From the NCBI RefSeq assembly GCF_014764445.1, contig NZ_CP061721.1, positions 496,001 through 560,000 on the forward strand: DNA of 64,000 nt, written 5' to 3'. How positions within the stretch are numbered: position 1 is the first letter of the stretch; each line of letters begins with the position of its first letter. Both the position numbers and the translations under genes were made by a program. The stretch is from Pseudarthrobacter sp. BIM B-2242. GTDB lineage: Bacteria; Actinomycetota; Actinomycetes; Actinomycetales; Micrococcaceae. The notes under the pieces were generated by a model. It saw only the letters and a program-made list of their open reading frames with translations, did no database searches and was not told the origin of the DNA. This document shows, piece after piece, positions 28,049 to 37,187 of the stretch.

Positions 28049-28300
28049 TCAGGCCTCGACGACCTCGACGTTGACGACGTCCTCGATCACAGGGTTGGAC
28101 AGCAGGGTCTCGGCTGCTTCACGGGCCTGGGCCAGGATTGCATCGGTCACCTCGCCGTCAACCGTCAGTTCGAAGCGCTTGCCCTGGCGGACAGAGCTAA
28201 AGCCGGTGAAGCCCAGACGGGGGAGTGCACCCACGATGGCCTTCCCCTGCGGGTCCAGAATCTCGGGCTTGGGCATGACGTCAACAACGATCCGGGGCAT
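28049..28300 (-). CDS. purS: Phosphoribosylformylglycinamidine synthase, PurS subunit
   Basis: An 83-residue protein, the usual PurS length, with the pattern [20 protein letters not shown] and [14 protein letters not shown]. PurS forms a dimer that bridges PurQ and PurL in the FGAM synthase complex. First gene of the purSQL operon. CAGGAGTTGCC precedes the ATG. A TAGAAT box on the minus strand (28438-28443) is a possible promoter. Confidence 0.94.
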   Translation of the reverse strand: MPRIVVDVMPKPEILDPQGKAIVGALPRLGFTGFSSVRQGKRFELTVDGEVTDAILAQAREAAETLLSNPVIEDVVNVEVVEA

Positions 28301-28437
28301 CCGGCAACTCCTGTGCGTGAGCTTTGGGTAAGGGCGCAGCGGAGTGGTGCCGTCTTACGCCGTTCCGGAAATGGGGGACTGCGTGGAAACAGTGCCTTTG
28401 CAACGGTGGGACGGGCGCTCCGCGAGCTTGCAAGCCC

Positions 28438-28443
28438 ATTCTA
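28438..28443 (-). promoter_or_regulatory. Candidate -10 box for purSQL
   Basis: TAGAAT on the minus strand lies 138 nt upstream of the purS ATG in the 269-bp divergent gap. The -35 is poor. I find no purine riboswitch in the leader. Confidence 0.3.
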
Positions 28444-28569
28444 CCGGCCGGAGCGCCGGACCCTGTATTCGGTGGGCTCCGTCACTGTTATCCGGTGGGA
28501 AGTGGTTTCGGGAGGTGAAGAACGACGGCGGCTCTGGCCCCGCAGGGCCGGCGTCACTAGGATTGCCGA

Positions 28570-28755
28570 ATGGCTGAAAAATCGAAATCCCTGCTGTTGC
28601 CGGTTATGGCCGTTGCCGTTTTTGCCGGCCTGGGCCGGATGGTCATGCAAAAGATCAAAGCGGACCGGGCTGCCCGGGACACCCGCGTGGCCGGGCCCGT
28701 GGATGAGAAGACCCGCCAGTGGATCAGCGACGTGGTGCGCACACCCAGGCAGTAG
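28570..28755 (+). CDS. Small membrane protein, function unknown
   Basis: A 61-residue protein with one hydrophobic segment (about residues 7-26, SLLLPVMAVAVFAGLGRMVM) followed by a basic and then acidic soluble tail. No family recognised. TAGGAT (28558-28563) lies exactly 6 nt before the ATG, a leaderless promoter, and a good intrinsic terminator follows 30 nt after the stop; these signals are the main reason to accept it as a gene. Confidence 0.65.
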   Translation: MAEKSKSLLLPVMAVAVFAGLGRMVMQKIKADRAARDTRVAGPVDEKTRQWISDVVRTPRQ

Positions 28756-28784
28756 CCGGACCTGCCCCTGACAATTGCCCTGTA

Positions 28785-28818
28785 GCGGGCGTTCCCCGAG
28801 TGGGGACGCCCGTTTTTT
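28785..28818 (+). terminator. Intrinsic terminator
   Basis: CGGGCGTTCCCC pairs with GGGGACGCCCG (one bulged base) and is followed by six T residues at 28813-28818. Confidence 0.88.
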
Positions 28819-29011
28819 GTGCCTGTAGGCGCCCGACCTTCGACGGCGGCAAGGACCTGCGGCGGACATCAGGTCCGGTCCCGCAGGGGCCTTCTTCCGT
28901 GTCAATTCAGGGCACTCCTTGACCGCTCACCGTCATCGGCGCTCAATGGATCTATCGAGGGAACTCAAGGCTGGTGCCCCGCCGGGTGTTGAAGCAGAGG
29001 AGAGGCGAGAC

Positions 29012-29026
29012 ATGGAAAGACGCTAG
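29012..29026 (+). promoter_or_regulatory. Four-codon upstream reading frame (Met-Glu-Arg-Arg)
   Basis: ATG GAA AGA CGC TAG is preceded at a 6-nt distance by AGGAGAGG (28998-29005). The AGGAG can pair with CTCCT at 29036-29040, which would hide it. A leader peptide or ribosome-parking site is possible; chance occurrence is also possible. Confidence 0.35.
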
Positions 29027-29104
29027 CGCTCCGCCCTCCTGCAGTTGACTGATTCGAAGACACGTATGTGTCCTATGTCATATTTAGCTCTCAGTCTGTA
29101 CTGT

Positions 29105-29133
29105 TTGAATCGGCTGGTTCACAGCATTACAAA
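29105..29133 (+). promoter_or_regulatory. Candidate promoter of the subtilase gene
   Basis: TTGAAT (29105-29110) and TACAAA (29128-29133) are 17 nt apart, in the AT-richest part of the gap, 84 nt upstream of the GTG start. Confidence 0.5.
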
Positions 29134-29216
29134 ACCTGTAAAGCTGTGTGCCGTTCCCAGCTACTTCAGACCGGCAAATGTGGCCGGCCCGTTCCTCGTG
29201 AAAGGTGTAGTCGCTC

Positions 29217-32200
29217 GTGAAATCAACTGGAATAGGCCCCGCTCGGGGCGGAGGGCTCCGGAAGGCCGCGGCATTGGCCGTGGGCCTGCCGCTGCTCCTC
29301 AGCTCGATGGCGATGAGCCCCGCTACCGCGGCGCCCGCCGGGCAGGATACGGCAATAGCCGCAAAGACAACCGCGGCCACTGACTTCAAGGATGGCCGCT
29401 ACATTGTGGTCCTCGCAGCCAAGGCCGCAGCCGCCTATGAAGGGGAGACCCCCGGCCTGCTCGCCACAAAGCCGCAGGACGGCCGGAAGCTGGACGTGGA
29501 CGGCCCCAATTACAGGGCCTACGACGCACACCTTCGCAAGACCCAGCAGGACGTGGCCAGCCAACAGGGAGTGACGCCCACCAAACAGTTCACTGCTGCC
29601 CTCAACGGTTTCACGGCCGACCTGACCGCAGCGCAGGCAGCCGAGCTCGCCAAGGACGCGAGGGTCCTCACGGTGGCGCCCGACGTCGAAAATGCCCCCG
29701 ACTACACCACTAACGATTTCCTGGAACTCACGGGCGAGGAAGGCGCGTGGGAAACCCGCTTCGGCGGCGAGGAGAACGCCGGCAAGGGTGTTGTGGTGGG
29801 TGTCATCGACTCCGGCTACGCCCCGGACAACCCCTTCCTGCAGGGCGAAGCGGTGCAGCCGCTCAGCGGACCCGCCCAGGTGGGCGTGCCGTACCGTACA
29901 GCCGAGGGCCGCATCGCGATGCTCAAGGCCGACGGCACCACGTTCCTGGGCGAATGCCAAAAGGGTGTGGGCACCGGCGCCGCCTTCGACGGGACGCTGT
30001 GCAATTCCAAAGTCCTGAGTGCCCGCTACTTCGCGGACTCCTTCCTGCAGTTCGTGAAGCCTGAAAACCGTGCCCCCCAGGAGCTGATCTCCCCGGTCGA
30101 TGTAGGCAGCCACGGCACGCACACGGCCACCACGGCCGCCGGCAATGCCAACGTAGAGCAGGTACTCGACGGCGAGAGCTTCGGCAAGAGCTCCGGCGTG
30201 GCGCCCGCTGCCAAAGTGTCGGTCTACAAGATCTGCTGGGAGGATGACAATCCGGCTACCGGCGGCTGCTACTCCTCCGCCTCTGTGGAAGCGATTGACG
30301 CTGCCATCAAAGACGGCGTCGATGTCCTGAACTATTCCATCTCAGGCAACACGAACAGCACCACGGATCCCGTGGCACTTTCCTTCCTTAACGCCGCCGC
30401 CGCCGGCGTGTTTGTGGCGGCATCAGCCGGCAACTCGGGCCCCGGTGCCTCCACGGTCAACCACGCATCGCCGTGGCTGACCACGGTGGCGGCCTCCACA
30501 TTCCCCAGCGACCTCCTCGGAACCGTCAAGGTTTCGGACGGAAGCCTGTACCGCGGGGCCTCCATCATGAAAACCGAGGTTGCGGACAAGCCGGCCATTG
30601 TTGCCGCGGACGCTGCAGCCGCCGGTGCCGCGAACCCCAACCTCTGCGGCCCCGGGACGCTTGACCCGGCCAAGGTTGCCGGCAAGGTTGTGGTGTGTGA
30701 CCGTGGCGTAGTGGACCGGACGGCCAAGAGCCTTGAGGTCCAGAACAAGGGTGGCGTGGGCATGATCCTCGTCAACCTTTCCAACAGCTCCGAAGACGCT
30801 GACAACCACGTCATTCCCACAGTCCACGTCAACGCCCCCGACAGCCTCGAGCTGAAGTCGAAGCTCGCCGCCGACACGGCCCTGACGGTCAGCCTTGTTA
30901 AGGGCGACCTGACCGGTGAGCCGCTTCCGCCGGCGCCGCAGGTGGCGGGCTTCTCCTCCCGCGGCCCCACCCTCGCCTCCGGCGGCGACCTCCTCAAGCC
31001 GGACATTTCCGCCCCGGGCGTTAACGTCCTGGCCGGAGTGTCCACCATCGGCAACGATGGTGAGCAGTTCGGATTCATGTCCGGCACGTCCATGGCCGCA
31101 CCGCACATCGCCGGTTTCGGCGCGCTGGTGCTCGGCAAGCAGCCGCTCTGGAGTCCGGCACGGGTCAAGTCCGCCATGATGACCACCGCCTACCCTCTGG
31201 TTGACGCGGACGGCGAACCCAACCGGAACCCGTTCGACGGCGGCGCGGGCCATGTCGATTCCCTCAGCGTTCTGGATCCGGGCCTGGTCTACGACTCGGG
31301 CGTTAAGGACTGGCTGGCCTTCCTGAATGGCCAGGGGGTAGCTACAGGTGCTCCGCAGGCCGGGACGCTTGCCGCCCAGGACCTGAACCTGCCTTCGATT
31401 GCCCTCGGCAGCCTGGTTGGCGAAGTGACAGTCAAACGCCAGCTGACGGCACTCGTTCCGGGAATGTACCGGGCCGATGTGGAGCTGCCCGGCTTCAGCG
31501 TTGACGTTGAACCCAAGGCGCTGAATTTCGCGAAGGAAGGCCAGACCCGCGAGGTGAGCATCACCATCCGCAATGACAGCGCCACGGTAGGTGAGTTCAC
31601 GGCCGGCACGCTTACGTGGAAGGGTCCGAGGACCGTCACCTCACCCATCGCCGTACGGCCCGTAGATGCGCGGATTGCGCCGTCCTTCTCCTTCGGTTCA
31701 GCCACCGGGACGGGCAGCGGAACCATTGACCTCGTCTCCGGCACGGATGCACCCCTGCCCGTGGCAGTGGAGGGTCTGGCGCCGTTGGAGCAAACGGCGG
31801 CCACCAAGACGCCGGGTGCCTACGCGCGGGCCGACGATGCGCATAACGCACGCGTCTTCGTGACAGTCCCGGCAAATGCCAGCTTCGCCCGGCTCGGCAT
31901 CCAGGCGGAAACGAACGACGTCGACTGGGACATGGTGGTGTACGGACCAGACAAGTCGGTCACACAGGTGGCAACGGCTGCAGCCAGTGAGTTCCTGGAC
32001 CTGGAGTCACCGCAGGCCGGCACGTACGAGATTGTGGCCAATCTCTACTCCACGCCGGGCGGAGGTGCTGCCAACGCAAACGTCCAGGCCGTCTCCTTTA
32101 CCCCCTTCGAGGCGGGCACGGAGAACCTGACGGTCACCCCCAACCCGATTGTGGCGCCGAACGGTACTGCCACCACCGCCACGCTGAACTGGACGGGCCT

Positions 32201-32306
32201 GCGCGACGGCTCGTACATGTCCAGGCTGACGCTGGGGGAGAACGGCATCAGGACCATGGTCAACGTCAAGGTCGGAGCCGGCGCAGCAGCGTCCCCGGCC
32301 GGCTGA
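29217..32306 (+). CDS. Large secreted subtilisin-like serine protease (S8)
   Basis: A 1029-residue exported protease. A Sec signal covers residues 1-40; an I9-type propeptide follows (about 58-155, RYIVVLAAKA to VLTVAPDVE). The catalytic triad is Asp198 (GVIDSGYAP), His299 (GSHGTHTATTAAG) and Ser625 (MSGTSMAAPHIAG); the oxyanion Asn is in SAGNSGPG near 406. A protease-associated (PA) insert lies at about 455-565, and the last 330 residues form Fn3/pre-peptidase-like beta domains. This is the layout of lactocepin- or cucumisin-like extracellular proteases. The GTG has GAAAGG 12 nt upstream. It faces, tail to tail, an operon encoding two subtilisin-inhibitor-like proteins. Confidence 0.93.
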   Translation: MKSTGIGPARGGGLRKAAALAVGLPLLLSSMAMSPATAAPAGQDTAIAAKTTAATDFKDGRYIVVLAAKAAAAYEGETPGLLATKPQDGRKLDVDGPNYRAYDAHLRKTQQDVASQQGVTPTKQFTAALNGFTADLTAAQAAELAKDARVLTVAPDVENAPDYTTNDFLELTGEEGAWETRFGGEENAGKGVVVGVIDSGYAPDNPFLQGEAVQPLSGPAQVGVPYRTAEGRIAMLKADGTTFLGECQKGVGTGAAFDGTLCNSKVLSARYFADSFLQFVKPENRAPQELISPVDVGSHGTHTATTAAGNANVEQVLDGESFGKSSGVAPAAKVSVYKICWEDDNPATGGCYSSASVEAIDAAIKDGVDVLNYSISGNTNSTTDPVALSFLNAAAAGVFVAASAGNSGPGASTVNHASPWLTTVAASTFPSDLLGTVKVSDGSLYRGASIMKTEVADKPAIVAADAAAAGAANPNLCGPGTLDPAKVAGKVVVCDRGVVDRTAKSLEVQNKGGVGMILVNLSNSSEDADNHVIPTVHVNAPDSLELKSKLAADTALTVSLVKGDLTGEPLPPAPQVAGFSSRGPTLASGGDLLKPDISAPGVNVLAGVSTIGNDGEQFGFMSGTSMAAPHIAGFGALVLGKQPLWSPARVKSAMMTTAYPLVDADGEPNRNPFDGGAGHVDSLSVLDPGLVYDSGVKDWLAFLNGQGVATGAPQAGTLAAQDLNLPSIALGSLVGEVTVKRQLTALVPGMYRADVELPGFSVDVEPKALNFAKEGQTREVSITIRNDSATVGEFTAGTLTWKGPRTVTSPIAVRPVDARIAPSFSFGSATGTGSGTIDLVSGTDAPLPVAVEGLAPLEQTAATKTPGAYARADDAHNARVFVTVPANASFARLGIQAETNDVDWDMVVYGPDKSVTQVATAAASEFLDLESPQAGTYEIVANLYSTPGGGAANANVQAVSFTPFEAGTENLTVTPNPIVAPNGTATTATLNWTGLRDGSYMSRLTLGENGIRTMVNVKVGAGAAASPAG

Positions 32307-32333
32307 TCGCGGGATAGGACACAAGTAACCATC

Positions 32334-32372
32334 TGAAACGTCCCGGCCGGCATTGCTGGCCGGGACGTTTCA
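32334..32372. terminator. Bidirectional terminator hairpin
   Basis: A perfect 15-bp stem (TGAAACGTCCCGGCC at 32334-32348 with its complement at 32358-32372) and 9-nt loop between the convergent subtilase and SSI-like genes. The A-rich and T-rich ends let it work in both directions. Confidence 0.8.
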
Positions 32373-32394
32373 GGTCCGGGACTACACCAGGGAC

Positions 32395-32799
32395 CTAAAT
32401 CCGGGATGTTCCGTATGTACGGTGATTTCCGGTTGCCGGGGGCGTCCCGCCCAGGAGCGCCGCCAGCGAATTCCAGCGGGCGATCTCGCACCCGTCCGTC
32501 CGCCGAAAAACGGCCTGGACGGGCCGCCCGTGAAAGCTTCCGGTGACGCGGGCAACCTGCGGTCCGCCGTACTGCTGGGTGCAGAGCTTGGGCGGCCCCG
32601 GCTTCGGGAAGAAGATGTCTTCACCGAACCGCTCCACCGCCTCCAGTGCGGCGGCGGGCGCAGGCAGGGTGGATCCGGCCATGATTCCGCCGTCCTCGGC
32701 GAACAGGTGGAAGACGTACTCGACGGCGGCCGGGTCCTCCTGGAGCCGGATGGTGAGCTCAACCCGGTTCGCTGCGTTCGGAGCCGCGGCCGCACTCAT
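32395..32799 (-). CDS. Cytoplasmic SSI-like domain protein
   Basis: A 134-residue protein without signal peptide. Its second half, CTQQYGGPQVARVTGSFHG and RTDGCEIARWNSLAALLG, matches the C-terminal half of Streptomyces subtilisin inhibitor (SSI)-like proteins and closely resembles the lipoprotein at 33706. The first-half disulfide cysteines and the HPxAxxAC element of true SSI are missing, so inhibitor activity is doubtful. The ATG overlaps the stop of the upstream glycosylase-family gene (ATGA). It is the last gene of the operon and is convergent with the subtilase. Confidence 0.65.
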   Translation of the reverse strand: MSAAAAPNAANRVELTIRLQEDPAAVEYVFHLFAEDGGIMAGSTLPAPAAALEAVERFGEDIFFPKPGPPKLCTQQYGGPQVARVTGSFHGRPVQAVFRRTDGCEIARWNSLAALLGGTPPATGNHRTYGTSRI

Positions 32800-33719
32800 G
32801 GCGCCGCCGGCTCGGCCAGCGGCGCCAGTGCCTCGGCCAAGCGTCCGCGGAGCACGGCAGCCTCCTCCGCGAACGCCCGCTGGTGCTCCACATAGGCAGC
32901 TTTTCCGCCGGGGGTTTCGATGGCGATGGGCGGGTAGCCCCACTCTTCAAGGTCGTAGGGCGAGGCCTGCATATCCATGGCCCGGATCCGCCAGGACAGC
33001 TCAAAACAGTCCATGACCAGTTCACTGGGGAGTGCGGGCAGCAGTTTGTAGGCCCATTTATACAGGTCCATGTTGGCGTGCAGGCACCCCGGCTGTTCCA
33101 GTTGACGCTGGTTTTCACGGCTCGGCGTCAGCTCGTTGAGCCCGATGGCGTCCGGGGTATAGAAGCGGAAGGCGTCGAAGTGTGAGCAACGGATTCTGTT
33201 GTCTTCCACCACCTTGTCCGTGCCGGCGGAGCCAAGCCTTAGCTGCAAGTACTCATGGCGCAAATCGAACTTGTCCTGCCGGTAGACCATGGCCCATTCG
33301 TGCAGGCCAAAGCAGCCGAACTGTGCCGGCCGGGCAGCGGTTCCGCGGAGGATGATCCCGGCGAAGGCCACCGCCTCCTGGCGGTCGGCCACAAAGGAAC
33401 GGCGGTCGAAGGTGACCGCCGTGGTCCCTGACGGCAGCCCGACGGCGGCGAGTTCGCCGTCGTCGAGCGTGCTGTAATGCTTCCAGCCGCTCCGCGCCGC
33501 TGCCCCGTCGCCGGCCAGGACGACGCCGGTGCCCGGGTGCCAGCGCAGCAGCTGGCCCGGTTTCTGGGTGTAGTAGGTGAAAAGAAAGTCCTCCACCGGG
33601 TGCTTCCGGCCCGCCGAGCGGCGGGCAAGGTAGGGATCGGCGTAACGGCGGACGCGTTGCTGGTGCGCTTCTTCGCGGACATGCCAGGCGTCGGCCGTGA
33701 GCAGGTTAAGCTGCTCCAT
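32796..33719 (-). CDS. Protein of the actinobacterial 3-methyladenine DNA glycosylase-annotated family
   Basis: A 307-residue cytoplasmic protein. Segments HPVEDFLFTYYTQKPGQLLRWHPG, FGLHEWAMVYRQ, DAFRFYTPDA and GCLHANMDLYKWAYKLLPALPSEL are those of an actinobacterial family that I recall being annotated as 3-methyladenine DNA glycosylase. It has no helix-hairpin-helix glycosylase motif I can recognise, so the enzymatic claim is annotation-level only. ATG 33719 is preferred; it overlaps the lipoprotein gene by 14 bp. Sitting under an OhrR-type regulator, a DNA damage or redox role would be coherent. Confidence 0.6.
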   Translation of the reverse strand: MEQLNLLTADAWHVREEAHQQRVRRYADPYLARRSAGRKHPVEDFLFTYYTQKPGQLLRWHPGTGVVLAGDGAAARSGWKHYSTLDDGELAAVGLPSGTTAVTFDRRSFVADRQEAVAFAGIILRGTAARPAQFGCFGLHEWAMVYRQDKFDLRHEYLQLRLGSAGTDKVVEDNRIRCSHFDAFRFYTPDAIGLNELTPSRENQRQLEQPGCLHANMDLYKWAYKLLPALPSELVMDCFELSWRIRAMDMQASPYDLEEWGYPPIAIETPGGKAAYVEHQRAFAEEAAVLRGRLAEALAPLAEPAAP

Positions 33720-34293
33720 CGCTGGCACCCAGGACGTCCCGGGCAGCGTTCCATTCGCCGATTTCGCAGCCGTTGGTGCGGGCGAACCCGGCGTCCACGG
33801 GCGTATTGTCCACAATCCCGGTGACTGTGGCCGTCTCCGGGCCGCCGTACTGTTCGGTGCACACCCGGTCTTTGCTCGGCGGCACAGGGCTGAGGAGCGC
33901 TGCGTTGTTCTTCAGGGCAGCGCAGGCCGCATCGGCCCTGGGGTGATTGCTTTCCGCGGCGGGGACGCCGTCACGGCAGACCAGGGTGTAGTTCACCGCA
34001 GGGTCGGCGGACGTTGGCTTCACCATGATGGAAAGTTCGGCGTTGCCCGCACCGGGTCCCGCAGTCGGGGCCGGGGGAGCGCTGGGCGACGGGGCGGGAA
34101 CGCTCGTCTCGGTATCCGGGGCGGGGGCATCGGAGGCGCCCTGGGTGGCAGATGAACTGACAGACGGAGTGGCGGACGACGTGGCAGCGGGGCTGGTGGA
34201 TGACGGCGGGGTGTTGTCCGGCGTTCCCGTGCAGGCGGCGAGCCCGGCCACAGCGAGGACCGCCACAAGCGGCCGTAGTGTTCGCAGGCGCAT
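33706..34293 (-). CDS. Lipoprotein with a subtilisin-inhibitor-like (SSI) domain
   Basis: A 195-residue lipoprotein. The signal ends in lipobox LAAC with Cys21, followed by a Ser/Thr/Pro/Ala-rich linker to about residue 85. The C-terminal domain follows the SSI pattern: ELSIMVKPTSADPAVNYTLV, then HPRADAACAALKNN, CTEQYGGPETATVTG and ARTNGCEIGEWN. The four cysteines expected for two SSI disulfides are in place, so it may be a surface-anchored serine-protease inhibitor. AGGAGGGTTC precedes the ATG. It lies 24 bp after the OhrR-type gene and overlaps the next gene. Confidence 0.75.
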   Translation of the reverse strand: MRLRTLRPLVAVLAVAGLAACTGTPDNTPPSSTSPAATSSATPSVSSSATQGASDAPAPDTETSVPAPSPSAPPAPTAGPGAGNAELSIMVKPTSADPAVNYTLVCRDGVPAAESNHPRADAACAALKNNAALLSPVPPSKDRVCTEQYGGPETATVTGIVDNTPVDAGFARTNGCEIGEWNAARDVLGASDGAA

Positions 34294-34317
34294 GAACCCT
34301 CCTAGGTTGCTGCCATT

Positions 34318-34848
34318 TTACGCTCTGCCCGGGTTCCGGGTGACATCTTCAGGAACGTCCGCAGTGGAGTCCCGGGCGGCGTCGTCCGCGGCGGCCTCCG
34401 TGGCGGCGATGAGGGCCATCATCGCCTTGTGCAGCTCGCCTACCTCGTCACGGGTGAGTCCCAGCCGCTGCATCATGGTGCCGGGGACGGCGAGGGCCTG
34501 CTCCCGCAGCGCCGCACCCGCGGCGGTCAGCCCTACCGCGAGAGCACGTTCGTTCCCGTCCACCCGCTGGCGCGTCACGTAACCCGCCTCCTCCAGCCGG
34601 CGCAGGAGCGGCGAGACGGTGGCCGGCGCCTGGGCGAGGGCGTCGCTGATGTTGCGAAGTGTCCGCGGGGCGGATTCCCAGAGGCACAGCATCACAAGGT
34701 ATTGAGGGTGGGTCAGCCCCAGCTTTTCCAGAACCGGCTTGTAGGCTCCTACGACACTCCTGGAGGCCACGGTGAGCGCAAAGCAGAGTTGCTGTTCAAG
34801 TAGGAGGTCATCGTCCTGATGCCGTACGGCCTCAGATGTTGCCGTCAT
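34318..34848 (-). CDS. MarR family regulator, OhrR type
   Basis: A 176-residue winged-helix repressor. The start LEQQLCFALTVASRSVVGAYKPVLEKLG and YLVMLCLWE track OhrR closely; the peroxide-sensing cysteine of OhrR is conserved at residue 22. The winged helix covers RNISDALAQAPATVSPLLRRLEEAGYVTRQRVDGNER (given by its ends). OhrR proteins derepress when organic hydroperoxides oxidise this cysteine. No ohr gene is adjacent; instead the two SSI-like genes and the glycosylase-family gene follow. ATG 34848 has GGAGG at 6 nt; a GTG at 34851 is the alternative. Confidence 0.85.
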   Translation of the reverse strand: MTATSEAVRHQDDDLLLEQQLCFALTVASRSVVGAYKPVLEKLGLTHPQYLVMLCLWESAPRTLRNISDALAQAPATVSPLLRRLEEAGYVTRQRVDGNERALAVGLTAAGAALREQALAVPGTMMQRLGLTRDEVGELHKAMMALIAATEAAADDAARDSTADVPEDVTRNPGRA

Positions 34849-34864
34849 CACAATCCTCCAATAG

Positions 34865-34876
34865 TTAGTGCACTAA
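34865..34876. promoter_or_regulatory. Palindromic operator, probably for the OhrR-type regulator
   Basis: TTAGTGCACTAA is a perfect 12-bp palindrome 17 nt upstream of the regulator start, in a short AT-rich stretch between divergent genes. A degenerate second half-site (TTAGcGtaCaCT) follows at 34881-34892. MarR proteins bind such palindromes and autoregulate. Confidence 0.6.
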
Positions 34877-34928
34877 TTATTAGCGTACACTGGAACGAGC
34901 AATCAGTTCTATCGAAGGGTGCACGTCC

Positions 34929-35171
34929 ATGGGCAAAGGCAACTCGGCGGACAAGGGAAACGCTTCCCAACGCTTCATGCGGGCAATGGGCAGGCTGCGG
35001 ATCATCCTCGGCCCGGCCAACCGCAGTTCCCTTGTACACGACATGACCGCCGAGAACCGGGTCCTCCTCGCGCAGCGCGAACGCGAAACCCAGCAGTGGG
35101 AAACGGTCACCCGGCCGGACGGCAGCACGTACGTTGTGCCCCGGAACCCGGACGATCAGTCCTTGCGCTAA
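34929..35171 (+). CDS. Small hypothetical protein, paralogue 1
   Basis: An 80-residue basic protein beginning with a Lys/Ser/Asn-rich 14-residue stretch. Core motifs GRLRIILGPANRSSL and TVTRPDGSTYVVPRNPDD recur in altered form in the next gene (DRLRFVFGPATR and ETDSEGHHYAVRRED), so the two are paralogues. No known domain, no signal. A GAAGG-like site is 14 nt upstream; the promoter probably overlaps the OhrR-type operator, so regulation by that protein is possible. Confidence 0.7.
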   Translation: MGKGNSADKGNASQRFMRAMGRLRIILGPANRSSLVHDMTAENRVLLAQRERETQQWETVTRPDGSTYVVPRNPDDQSLR

Positions 35172-35190
35172 GCCCTTCACGCGCCTGTTT

Positions 35191-35216
35191 AGGCCGAACT
35201 TTCCGGGGGCCTTTTT
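35191..35216 (+). terminator. Weak intrinsic terminator between the paralogous small genes
   Basis: AGGCC and GGCCT flank a GC-rich loop and are followed by a short T run. The second small gene would then need its own promoter; TAAAAT at 35230-35235 is a candidate -10. Confidence 0.4.
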
Positions 35217-35302
35217 CGGGTTCCGGGCGTAAAATAAGGGCACTGTCTCCATCCGGGGGTCAGTGGCTCTTTCGCCCGCAGTGTGGGAAGGGGGTGGAAA
35301 TA

Positions 35303-35518
35303 ATGGGACACGCGCTCACAGGTTTTATCAACGTGACCGACAGGCTCCGTTTTGTCTTCGGGCCGGCGACGCGTCTGGACTCGGATGCACCCGTGGTCCA
35401 CAAGCATGACGAATTCGAGCAGGCCTCCGACGAGGACCTTTCGCACTTCCTCGTTGAAACCGATTCCGAAGGCCATCACTACGCGGTGCGCCGCGAAGAT
35501 CTGGACAAACTGACCTAA
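35303..35518 (+). CDS. Small hypothetical protein, paralogue 2
   Basis: A 71-residue acidic protein related to the one at 34929. The shared frame is an N-terminal RLR-(F/I)-x-x-GPA-(T/N)-R element, a variable acidic middle, and a C-terminal strand HHYAVRREDLDKL. The acidic middle with three histidines (VVHKHDEFEQ) is not shared with paralogue 1. Function unknown. GGGGGTGG precedes the ATG. A long perfect hairpin follows. Confidence 0.7.
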   Translation: MGHALTGFINVTDRLRFVFGPATRLDSDAPVVHKHDEFEQASDEDLSHFLVETDSEGHHYAVRREDLDKLT

Positions 35519-35528
35519 GGCAAAAGCG

Positions 35529-35586
35529 GCGGGGGTCATTCCCTGCCCGGTCGACCTTCGTTGACCGGGCAGGGAATGACCCCCGC
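35529..35586. terminator. Long perfect hairpin, bidirectional
   Basis: A 24-bp perfect inverted repeat (35529-35552 and 35563-35586) with a 10-nt loop lies between the convergent small gene and aspartate kinase gene. Same architecture as R1, but an unrelated stem sequence. Confidence 0.8.
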
Positions 35587-35608
35587 GTTGCTTAAGAGCG
35601 GTTTGGGC

Positions 35609-36967
<1,359 letters not shown>

Positions 36968-37145
36968 GCGCGTACCTTCACTGGATCAATCGGAGTTCAG
37001 GGGGTCAGGCACGGCCAGAGCGGCTGGACGGCGTGACGTGTTCAGCCCAGTTTATCGCCGCTGGCCGCAGGCGTGGAATTGTGACCGAATCTCAGCCTTC
37101 CGGTGGACACCGCCAACGTGGGGCCGGGCGTAGGCTCAGACAGGT

Positions 37146-37187
37146 ATGCATGCGACGTTTTGGGGGGAACAGGTGCTCAGGGAATGA
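37146..37187 (+). promoter_or_regulatory. 13-codon leader reading frame coupled to the ABC ATPase
   Basis: ATG at 37146 opens a frame encoding MHATFWGEQVLRE whose TGA overlaps the ATG of the ABC ATPase (ATGA). TAGGCT at 37131-37136 is 9 nt upstream. Translation of the short peptide could set the level of the transporter gene; alternatively this is incidental. Confidence 0.35.

Larger units (their letters stand above)
28819..29216 (+). other. Long leader region of the subtilase gene
   Basis: This 398-bp stretch has no full-size gene. It contains a four-codon reading frame with an ideal ribosome site (29012-29026), a palindrome GACACGTATGTGTC (29059-29072) and two possible promoters: TTGACC (28919-28924) with CTCAAT 17 nt on, and a better TTGAAT/TACAAA pair at 29105-29133. 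From 29041 to 29150 the sequence is clearly less GC-rich than the coding DNA on either side. Confidence 0.5.
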
